DNA of 64,000 nt, from the NCBI GenBank assembly GCA_951804985.1, contig OX638130.1, positions 102,545,700-102,609,699 of the forward strand, given 5' to 3'. The notes beneath the pieces were generated by a model that was not told the DNA's origin, did no database searches, and was given only the letters and a program-made list of their open reading frames with translations. Source of the DNA: Dryomyza anilis. Its lineage: Eukaryota > Arthropoda > Insecta > Diptera > Dryomyzidae. Positions 55,200-64,000 of this stretch are shown in pieces. How positions within the stretch are numbered: position 1 is the stretch's first letter; the number at the start of each line of letters is the position of its first letter. The position numbers and the translations under genes are program-made.

Positions 55200-56596
55200 G
55201 TATTTTTTTTTTTTTGTGAACACATTGCACTTTTATACAAGTATTGTTTGTACAATGCTTTAATGTGCACTCTGACTTGTATGTTTATATAAAAAAAAAA
55301 AATGCAAAAAAGACTTTGAAAAAATAAATATAAATTGGCATTTTTTAAATGTATTTTTGTGACATATTCAATATATTTTTTTATATTTAAAAAAAATTGT
55401 AGAGATTTTCAATAAATAATAATATTAAGTGTTATTCAAATTAGCTTTTTGCACAATGAAAAAGTGTTAAATAAATTCAATATTAAGAGAAACAATTAAA
55501 TGAAGAAACTAGAAAATCGCTTTTGATTTAAAATGCTGCTATTGATTTAAAATTGCGCATCATTTTCCCAAGTCTACGCCTATCAAGCATTTAATTGTTG
55601 CGTATAAATTCAACTTAATCTCTTCATCGAAATTGTTTTCGTTGTCACGCATCGTCACGCGTTATCGTCACGCTTTAATGCGACGTCTGCTGCAATGGCG
55701 CAACAGCGGAGCCATTAGAGATGCCAATATATAAGGCCAACCAACAAACGACGAGCTAATAAATGTGGTGGCAGGCAACAACAGAACCAAAACAGCAGCA
55801 TCCTTCGTGCATAAAACACCAAAAGACCAACAGACTTTGGCACATTCGTAATTCGTTTGCGTGAATAAATTTAGCAGCCTTCAAAATTATTGCTCACACC
55901 TTGTTATTTTGATGTTAAGTTATACGATAGAGGCAAAGGCGACGATATTTGTGTCACACGACAAGGACACGCGGACAAAAACAAGCGTCGCCTTCAGTTG
56001 CGTTTTGTAGCCTTCAACTTAGCGCGCCACGCCACGCTACGCAACGCCACGATACGCCACGTCAACTACGAGGCAGGCGGGAGGCCAATTAATGCTTTAG
56101 TGCACTGACACCTTGTCACGGACACTATGGAAAATTCAATCTGCTGTGTTTATTTGTGACAAAAATAAACACAATACCAAAATTACGGACAAGCATAAAA
56201 TACCTTTAGTAGTTGACACCAACCAACCTGTACCATCGAGGTTCTCTTAACAATAAACTAAATGTTCAGATGGCATTTGTGAGAAAAAAAGTAGAAAAAA
56301 TTGATAGTTGAACAAAAATAATAAATAATAAAGAATGCTACTAATAACAGTGAAGAAAACGTCTGGATCCAGCCAACGCACCGGATGTTCTGGTCGATTG
56401 TCTATATTTATGTCGGAAGTCTGCACATTGTTGGGCGCTTATGCTGCTTAATTGTCTACATATTGATGTAGACAATGTATATAATGTAAAAAATGGAAAA
56501 ATATAGGCAGCTAAAGAGTTAGTTTTAAGAGATGTTATTATTATGGTCACAGTTTATATTGTCTACAATTTTATAGGTAGAAAATCATAATCACTA
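55200..56596. other. Noncoding DNA with a GC-richer block
   Basis: About 55.63-56.11 kb is GC-rich for this window (CGTCACGCGTTATCGTCACG; GCCACGCCACGCTACGCAAC) with a TATATAAGGCC word at about 55.73 kb. It resembles a regulatory or promoter-proximal block. The 72-codon frame there is driven by CCACG repeats and is not recognised. Confidence 0.4.
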
Positions 56597-57486
56597 CACA
56601 GAAAAAAAGCTAACGTAAATATAGCAACTGAGATTGATTGAGAAAAAATAATTAATTTTATTAATATAATTAATTGGATTTACAAATTATTTAATAGTAT
56701 AAACCAAATCATTTCTGGGTTGGTGTATATGCTAATATTTATACATATATAGCATAAGCACTAACTGACAGTTTTATAGTTATTACACAGTTTAACAGTC
56801 ACTACACAGTTTTACATTCACTACACAGTATTACAGGCACTGTTGTATCGATCGCATTTTACATTGGTTCATCGCAATGTATGTTTGTAATTCGGTTCGT
56901 TTTTCATACATAGTCCCTTTCATTATATATATATATGTAGCTCTACTGGCGACGTGCACGTGGTTCAAACTTTGAATAACAAGTAATAAGTAAAGTGGTA
57001 AAATAAATAAATAAATAATAAATTAAATAAAAATAAAAACAAATAAAAAAATAAATATATATACTTTTCCATACCAGACACGCCTCCTAAGGGGCGTTAC
57101 AATATATGCACAAAGTTAATATACCCAGTACCTCATAGGTGTAGGGTATAAACATTTTTTTTTCATCTGTTGTGTTAATTTACTTGAATTTTTGTTCAAT
57201 TAATTTATTAATTAATATAATTAAATATTTAATCAATACAATTAAATGTCATATTGGCGATGAAAGAATTAAGAATTCAAAATTAATTATATTAATACAG
57301 TTATTTGCTTAAATTAGACATATATTTTTTTTGTGTACACAGTATCAATCGGCATTCGTTCAATGAATTTATTAATTAATATAATTAAATATTTAACCAA
57401 TACAATTAATGTTGGGGATGAAATAATTAAACATTTTTGTATTAATACATTTATTTGCTTTATTTACACATATATTTTTTTCTGTT
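56597..57486 (+). mobile_element. M5 TIR element, copy III (rearranged)
   Basis: TA-CACAGAAAAAAAGCTAACGT opens it. ATATAGCAACTGAG, GTTATTACACAGTTTAACAG and ATTGGTTCATCGCAATG follow. A TATACCC-repeat fragment interrupts it at 57.06-57.16 kb. The 3' part, from TTAATTTATTAATTAATAT to TTTTTTT..TGT, is present twice in tandem (about 57193-57330 and 57357-57486). Confidence 0.7.
57060..57155 (-). repeat. TATACCC repeat fragment inside M5
   Basis: On the minus strand it begins TATACCCTACACCTATGAGG and continues TTGTAACGCCCCTTAGGAGG...TACC, nearly as in the 35.64 kb copy. It stops before the GTCCGTCTG tract. Confidence 0.8.
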
Positions 57487-58224
57487 TAAACAGTACCAAT
57501 CGACATTCTTTAATAAGTTTACATAGATCTACATCTTCAATATAAAGTTTTTCTGTTATGTGTTTTGTCACAATTTGTTGGTTTTTATGATTCACTTGCA
57601 ATTATCTACATTAGTAGTGTATATGGCTTTTGTGTAGACATTTATGGATATATAATTGTCTACATGCAATCACATCGAAAAGATACATCCAATATACACC
57701 AATAAATGTGGGTTTTAATCAAATAAGTATTTAAATCCAAATGATTTCGCGTACCTCCTTAGTTTTGGGTTTAAATGGAAACTGTTCCCGTATCTAAGTT
57801 TCAAGTTACGTTTTTAGTTTTAATTATAGTACTTATAATTATATTTATATTGCAGTATTTCCAATTTCTAGATTAGAAATCGATTTACCATTCCCACACA
57901 TCATGCGGGTAATTTCTTACGAATTGTTCCATATTTTTTTATCGTAGGTTCATTATTTCCTTGTATTGTCCAGTTACAGGCGTAAAAAACAACATCGTCA
58001 ATGACAAAGTTTAAAGGCTACACATCGGGAAGTCGTTACTATTAGAAATTATGTATATAATTCACTTCTGAGACAAAATTCTACCCATTATCTACACAAT
58101 GTTCTTGCATTGTCGACATGTAGACATGTATTGTCGACATACATGTGTGGAAAAAGAAGTCAAACACTTAATAGATTTCTACAAGTTCAAAGTCTACAAA
58201 TTAACTACATCCCAAACAACAATT
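57487..58224. other. Noncoding DNA rich in TGTCTACA/TGTAGACA words
   Basis: No gene. TGTAGACA or TGTCTACA, often in inverted pairs, occurs at about 57.63, 57.66 and 58.12 kb, as it does at 56.45-56.57 and 58.84-58.88 kb. It includes ATTGTCGACATGTAGACATG. Confidence 0.45.
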
Positions 58225-58690
58225 TCTGCCAGTTTCCAGCCAGTTTCTTACCAGTTTCCTACCAGTTTCCTACCAGTTTCCTATACCCAGAAAAAAAATA
58301 CTATATAAATAATAGTTTTTTACTATTAAAAATAGTCAATAGGATAAATTATTATTTTAATCGGAAAATACCAATAAACACTAGAAAATACCATGACATT
58401 GCCATTGAGTTTATATAAAAAGATTTATTTTTTGTATACTATTAAATCAATAATTGTCCTATTGACCAATTTTAATGGGATTTGAGGGTATTTTTTCCTT
58501 GGTGTACCAGTTTCCTACCAGTACCCAACCAGTTTTACTAGTAACTTGCCAAGTAACTCGCAAACGATATCACGCACTATCCGCACTCTTTAAATCCCTA
58601 TCAGTTACCGATCAGTTATTGACAAGTTTTACTAGTAAGATATATTCTTCAAATCTCTACCAGTAATCTACTAGTTTTTGACTAGTTTTC
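58225..58690 (+). repeat. ACCAGTTTCCT minisatellite, split by M3
   Basis: Four clear ACCAGTTTCCT units precede the M3 insertion. More, increasingly diverged units (ACCAGTTTTACTAGTAAC, TACTAGTTTTTGACTAG) follow it. The units become longer and looser to the right. Confidence 0.8.
58285..58504 (-). mobile_element. M3 MITE, copy E
   Basis: 220 bp with ends ACCCAGAAAAAAAATACT and TTTTTTCCTTGGTG, flanked by TA (58283-58284, 58505-58506). It is inserted in the ACCAGTTTCCTA minisatellite, whose units resume on the far side. The interior is collinear with copy D. Confidence 0.88.
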
Positions 58691-59526
58691 ACTAGCGAGT
58701 ATATACCCTTTAAAATCACACGAGAAACTAAGCATTATTTGATCTACCTAGTAATTTGTTGCTTGGGATATTCGACCCTTTATTTAAAAAGTTACGCATT
58801 ATCTACATCGACATTATAATTATTTTTTTTTATATGTAGACAAAGTATTTTCTCTGTCGTATGTCAACATGCAAGATGTAGACAAACACACAGAACACTA
58901 AGTTCAAAGTCTATACAATGGTCGGTGGTTTTGTCGTTCGGTTTCTTCTTTAGACTGCTGTCGTCGTCGTCATTGGTGACCAAGTAGCAATTTTGTTAAC
59001 AGAAAATAGAAAATCAATCGTAAGAAATCAATTACGTTATTTGGTGGCCAAAGCACTTTGAGTGAAAATATAGTGAAAAAGGAAAAAAAAGAAGGACCAG
59101 CCAGCAACAGCGTCATCTTGTTAGGCATGTGCTTAGTTTTTACCCTCGCATAGTGTTGGTCAAATGCTGGGCCCTTGACAGTGGATAAAATTTCGAGCAC
59201 TCAATGAATGTAGTGCTGGTGATGATGCTGCAGACAGTAATAATAACGACGATGTTGATAATAATAATGACCATGTTGACGATGTTGTGACAAATGATGG
59301 CATGAAAAATATCTAAAAAGCTATCATAGCATTTAGACAAAGAGGTTAAAAGGATAATAAATATTTGCTAAAATATTACAAACCAACTGGGGTGGGATAA
59401 TTGAAAATGAAAAATAAAAAAGGAGGGTTTTTTTTTGCAATATTATAGAAAGATCAAAGGGATTTTAGATTGAGATTGCCTAATTTTTTTTTTTATATTT
59501 TGCATCGATTGTAAGTTAAACTTGTA
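58691..59526. other. Noncoding DNA
   Basis: 58.92-59.34 kb is less A/T-biased (GTCGTCGTCGTCATTGG; GATGTTGATAATAATAATGA triplet-like words) and may be regulatory. No gene recognised. Confidence 0.4.
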
Positions 59527-59528
59527 TA

Positions 59529-59882
59529 CACAGAAAAAATAATCGACGTAAATATAGCAACAGATATTAATTGTATTTATTAGTCAATAAAATTCACTAA
59601 TATAATGAAAACAATGGTTGTTACGTTCGCTAATAAGATTATTTGTACGTCAATGCAACAAATAATTTAGTCAACCCAGTTTTAGCAAATATAATTGCTG
59701 AAACTGTGCCGGCTAATTAATTTGCTGCACTGACGTGCAAATATTCATATTAGCAAACGGAAGTGCTGATTTATCGAAAAATAGCTAATGTTTTCATTAA
59801 ATTAGTGGATTTTATTGCTGGATTGATTAATGAATGTAATTAATATTGTTTGCTATATTTACGTCGATAATTTTTGTCTGTG
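59529..59882. mobile_element. TA-flanked TIR element with M5-like ends
   Basis: 354 bp with about 35-bp inverted ends (CACAGAAAAAATAATCGACG, then TAAATATAGCAA), flanked by TA (59527-59528, 59883-59884). Inverted words continue inward (AAAATTCACTAATATAATGA against TTCATTAAATTAGTGGATTT). It shares its 5' end with M5 and may be a deletion derivative mobilised by the same enzyme. Confidence 0.9.
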
Positions 59883-59935
59883 TAGGTTAGGCCTTAGTTC
59901 TCTTGAATCAAATTTACTATGTCAAGAAATATCTA

Positions 59936-60378
59936 CACCGAAAAAAAAGAATGAAACTTTCATTACAAATATATACATTTATTTTTGATTTAAATTTACA
60001 AGCAAATGTATTTGTTTTTACTACATTGATGTAGTTGTTTTTGTATCAAATAAAACTACATAAATTTACTGCATTTTTAATTTTACATCATTTGTATTAA
60101 AAATAACTTACTCACTTACTTGGCCAGTACAACCCATGATAGGTTCGGATTGGCGAAATTATAGCAAAAAACTACATTTTTTATATATTTAAACATCTAG
60201 AAATATAAAGTCAAATTTGTTTCTACTGCATTTAGTATTTATTCAAAAGAGAGTCTAATACATTGAAAAGTTTTATACATTGTGTAGTTATATCAAACAC
60301 AAAAGTAACTAGATGTTGCAGAACTATATAGCATAATATGGGAATATATTAAAATTTGCAATATACATTTTCACGGTG
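59936..60378. mobile_element. M4 TA-flanked TIR element, copy 2
   Basis: It begins CACCGAAAAAAAAGAATG and ends TTTTCACGGTG, with TA on both sides (59934-59935, 60379-60380). The interior shares TTTGTTTTTACTACAT and TGATGTAGTTGTTTTTGTAT with copy 1. About 55 bp near 60.11-60.17 kb (TACTTGGCCAGTACAACCC) are absent from copy 1 and may be a small insertion. Confidence 0.82.
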
Positions 60379-60429
60379 TAGAAGAATTGTATGGAATGGA
60401 CATAGGAAAAATCATATTAACTAGTATTT

Positions 60430-60994
60430 TTATACCCTACACTAAGAGTGAAAGGGTATATTCCGTTTGGTACGCCGTTTATAACACCCAGAAAGAGGCA
60501 TCTCCGGTATGGAAAAGTATATATATTCTTCATCAGCATGACTGATTCGATTTACCGATGTCCGTCTGTCCGTCTGTCTGTCTGTCTGTCTGTCCGTCTG
60601 TTGAAATCCCTACTACTTAAAAATTGAAGAGTTAGATGAATGAAACTAATAATTTAGATTACTTATAAACCTACGCTGTATGTGCGAACAAATTGGCGAG
60701 ATCGGTCCATTGTGACCTGTGATCTGACCATTTATATTCAAATAACTCATATACAATTTACATCTGAAGTTCAATTTTACTGTATACGTCTTAGGTACAT
60801 TTTTTTTGTCAAATATATATTGAATTCATGCTCAAATACATGGAAATAATGTGTTCCCGCGAAAAGAATTGTGGTTCGCTAAAAAAACTGAGTATGTAGT
60901 CAAACTCAGCATCAGCGAATTATATAGAATAGATGTATGGGATGTCCATGGCAAAAATCGTGTTGGGTAGTGTTTTTTTTTTAACTGAACTTTG
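60430..60994 (+). repeat. TATACCC dispersed repeat, copy 4
   Basis: TATACCCTACACTAAGAGTG, TATATTCTTCATCAGCATGA, a GTCTGTCTGTCTGTCTGTCC tract and TGTGACCTGTGATCTGACC follow in the order seen at 35.64 and 32.75 kb. The right end is cut by M1 copy 5. Confidence 0.72.
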
Positions 60995-61993
60995 ATGTCG
61001 TCACTATCATGCCAAAGGGACGAATGTGTAATTTTTGACATATGCGTTTTTTTTTACATTTTTTAATGTAGGTTTTCCTGAAGTATACTGTGCCAAAATG
61101 GTGTGTGCTTTTGTTGAGTATGTCTTAGCCATAAAAGACAAAACCAAAAGGGCGAATTCGAAAAATTAAAAAATCTTTTCATGCCAAAAGGGCGAATCTA
61201 CTCGTTTTTTTGCCATAACTTTTTATTGGTATAAGATAAAAAATTTGTTTTTTAAAGAACCATCGATTGGAATCTTTATTTTAAAATAATTTTTTGAATT
61301 TTTATTACTTGCAAAAAAAAATGTTTGACAAATTATTTTTAACTAATGATGCCAATCGATAGGTGCTTTGAAAACAAACAATTAATGCCTTTACACCACA
61401 ATTTTATTTTGTACCAGTAAAGAGTTATAGCAAAAAAATGAAACGATTCGCCCTTTTGGCATGACAAGATTTTCAATTTTTCTAATTTTTTCCTATAACT
61501 ATTTATTGTTTAGTTTTAAAGCACCTATCGATTGGCATCAGTATTTAAAATATTTTTTTAATTTTTATCTTGCAAATAACAAATGGAAAATTAATATCTG
61601 TCAAAATATTTTAAAATAATGATGTCAATCAATAGGTGCTTTGAAAACCAACAATTAATGCCTTTACATCACTATTTTATCTTGCTGAAATAAATAGTTA
61701 TAGCAAAAAATCCAAAATATTTGAGTTTTGGTCAGGATACAGCCACACAAAACCCGTATTTAAAATTCAGTTAGTTGTCCAAATTGAAAGATATTTTATT
61801 TACGTTATGAGAATTGATGAATAAACCAAAATAACGAAAAAAATTGAGAAAAAAAATAATGTTTACTAGTTTTTAAAGTTTGCAGAGCAAAATAATGTTT
61901 ACTAGTTTTTAAAGCTCTGCAAACTTTAAAATTTGATTTTTTTTTTTATTTAAAAAATGTACATTCGTCACTTTGGCATGACAGTGAAGATAT
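60995..61993 (+). mobile_element. M1 inverted-repeat element, copy 5
   Basis: Ends ATGTCGTCACTATCATGCC and GGCATGACAGTGAAGATAT. The interior repeats AAAAGGGCGAATC and GATTCGCCCTTTTGGCATGA in both orientations. A local duplication, AATGTTTACTAGTTTTTAAA, occurs at 61.86 and 61.89 kb. Confidence 0.85.
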
Positions 61994-64000
61994 CTTGAAA
62001 GGAAAAAAAGGTTTCCTTAATGAATTCAAATTACTCAAATCACATCAAATGATTTGATTATTTTTACATTTCTTATATTTAGTAAGCAAATTTAGAATTG
62101 TTTTCTAAAATCGTTTAATAAAGTTAGATAGAATAATTAGAAACTAATAGGGTTTATATTAATTGCTAGAATTAACCAGAATATTGAAGATACTAATAAC
62201 TATTTTATGAATCAATGTTTTTTAACATATACTTCAAATAATATTCTAAAAGCAATATTTATTTCAATTGGTTGTGCTGGCGCAAAATTAATTCAGACCA
62301 TATTGACCATAAATTTAAGTGAAATTAATTTGAACTCGTCTACGTCTGGTCAGCTTAAATGCATACACAGTAAGTAGTTTGGCTCTAAAAGGCACTCTTA
62401 ATCAAAACCATAAACTTATATAAAATCATAGCCTTTACCGAAATCAAACCCATGTGTGTCCTGACTAAGCCTAAATCATTTGTGGCAACACAATTCGGTT
62501 AATTTCTTTGTGTGCTGCTTCTGCTGTTCGTTGTAGTTGTTATGGACACAACAAAATCACATATTTCTTGTAAATGGAAAGAGCTTTAAAAGGCTTCAAG
62601 GACACACTTAAAGCACACAACTTTAACCTTTTCTTGAGTGCTGCGCAAGTGTGGCAATTAGTAGAAATTTATTAATTTTTGAGGTTCTTCTAAAGATGCT
62701 GACCATCGTAACTTCTAATTTGCAATATTGTTTTGGGCTATATTCAGGCAATAGTCAGACATTGTAAATGTTGTTTTTTATGATGTTCTATAAAATGTGT
62801 CTGATTTTTTTCTATTAATTTAATTTGAAATTATAAAAAATGAATTAATGAAGGTTGGCACTCAATATTGTAGCAGTTTTTCATGCACTCCAAACAACAT
62901 ATATTCTTCGCGCCTGCCTAGATTGGCATTTTCATTTTTGTATATTTTTCTTGGGAGGGTGTCGAAAAAATTATTTACCACATGGCAGCATGATTTTCGT
63001 ACAGATTTCAAACCGTTTGAGTATTTGCAGGTGCTGTGGTGTTAATTGAGCGCAAATTATTGCAAAAAAAAAAATTAAAATAATACAAAATATAATGGAA
63101 ACTATATGGAAAACTGTGAAAATGAATTAAAATAAAAATATGTTGATGCTTGTGCGCCACAGGCAGCTGATTAAGCATGGCGTTAATTGTGTGCGACCGG
63201 GCAATTAAAGCAATTAAATAAAAATACAAAAAATGTATACGAAAAAGTATACTAAATAAAATTAATAAAAAAAAATATACTAAAAAAAAACCTTTTTTCA
63301 ATTAAAAATTTAATAAATTTAAACCAATCAATGAACATCACTATTCAGTCACTTAAACTGATTGATAAACAAATTAAAAACCCCCATCCAATTTTATACG
63401 ATCTACGCAAATTTAGAAATTTCAAATTCTTCGCCTCTCCAAAAACAAAAAAAAAAAAAACACAAAATTGTTGTAAAATTATTTTGGTACTATAAAAATA
63501 TACAAGATTTAATTAATAGTGTTTTGTTTGGCGGCTGCCTGCTGCCTTCTCGTATATGGCACCTGTGGCATCATCGTTCTAGGTGTGTGGCATGGTACAT
63601 TTCAGGCATTGTTGTCAGCAGCACAACACAGCGCGCCAAACCAAATACATATTGTGTTGTGCACCATTTAAGCAAATAAACAGGGTATTCGCGCAGGTGA
63701 TCACCAATATAAAACACAAGCACTGTAAAAATAAATTCGAATTGTTGTAAAAATAAATTCGAATGTGTACTGCATACTAATTATTGTTATTGCACGAATC
63801 TGCTGAACGTTATATGGACAGCAGAATATTTTGCATAAATTTTGTAAAAATTTAAAAATAGTTTTTCAACTAAATAAACAGCAGCTTTAGTAGGTACGTA
63901 ATAATCAAATTTAAATGTTTTTATTTTATATGATGTTCATGTTTTAGATAGAAATATTTATTTCAAATTATATTTTAAAGTATCAAGAGTTGCTATACAA
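61994..64000. other. Noncoding DNA, mixed composition, no repeat family recognised
   Basis: No gene found. 62.3-62.7 and 62.85-63.7 kb have more complex sequence than most of the window. Examples are CGACCGGGCAATTAAAGC next to AATTAAAT, and ATGGCACCTGTGGCATCATC. The TAATTAAA-type words resemble homeodomain sites, so a regulatory role is possible. Short open frames (62848-63049, 63362-63679) have no motif. Confidence 0.4.

Noticed and set aside
58970..59340. Minus-strand ORFs of 66-76 codons next to GC-richer DNA
   Set aside because: Short, overlapping each other, with Ile/Val runs from GAT/AAT triplets; no family pattern.

Overview
The window looks like intergenic or large-intron DNA from a higher fly (Diptera, Brachycera; I cannot name the species). 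It is very AT-rich throughout. It holds many TA-flanked inverted-repeat elements, a dispersed repeat that opens with TATACCC and carries a 'CTTGATCAGCAT...GTCCGTCTGTC' block (a pattern I know from fly genomes), and a candidate Inr+DPE core promoter. I found no convincing host protein-coding gene, no intact tRNA gene, no rRNA and no prokaryotic feature. The only recognisable proteins are broken transposon remnants: a Tc1/mariner-like transposase (27.4-28.4 kb, minus), two fragments of a non-LTR reverse-transcriptase C-terminus (2.5 kb plus; 45.8-46.2 kb minus) and a FLYWCH-like zinc-finger piece (11.2 kb plus).

Layout. 0-4.2 kb: AT-rich DNA with repeat fragments, an RT remnant and a candidate promoter with a noncoding first exon (3786-4218). 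4.3-9.4 kb: two inverted-repeat elements that abut, two triplicated tandem blocks (6.2-7.0 and 8.1-9.1 kb) and a partial LTR-like copy. 10.2-14.1 kb: a long fold-back element (FB-A) broken by three later insertions: a 1.5-kb MULE-like element with a 9-bp target duplication, a copy of inverted-repeat family M1, and a tRNA-derived SINE with a 14-bp target duplication. 14.4-17.6 kb: a 1.5-kb TIR element with a nested M3 element, then an M4 element. 19.0-21.2 kb: a 2.2-kb array of about 41-bp units. 23-29 kb: a 251-bp tandem duplication, an M1 copy, and a Tc1 element sitting exactly between two nearly identical 172-bp repeats. 28.7-30 kb: a T-rich array with a higher-order period of about 170 bp. 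31.4-33.8 kb: M1 with a nested SINE-A, an LTR-like unit with a TATA box, and a second SINE type (SINE-B) with a 7-bp target duplication. 35.6-41.2 kb: TATACCC repeat, M3, M5 (holding another SINE-A) and M2. 43.3-46.8 kb: two Helitron-like elements in opposite orientation, the second inserted cleanly between A and T inside a second FB-A copy. 48.5-49.5 kb: a 21-bp satellite related to the 41-bp array. 51-64 kb: more M3, M4, M5 and M1 copies, including one M5 copy whose empty target site can be read from another repeat copy.

The coherent biology is therefore a dense, nested record of small DNA transposons, SINEs and Helitron-like elements. Related copies inside the window allow several insertions to be reconstructed. 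Family names (FB-A, Hel-A, SINE-A, SINE-B, M1-M5) are local labels, not database names. Everything was read by eye. Boundaries supported by target duplications or empty sites are precise; the others are approximate.
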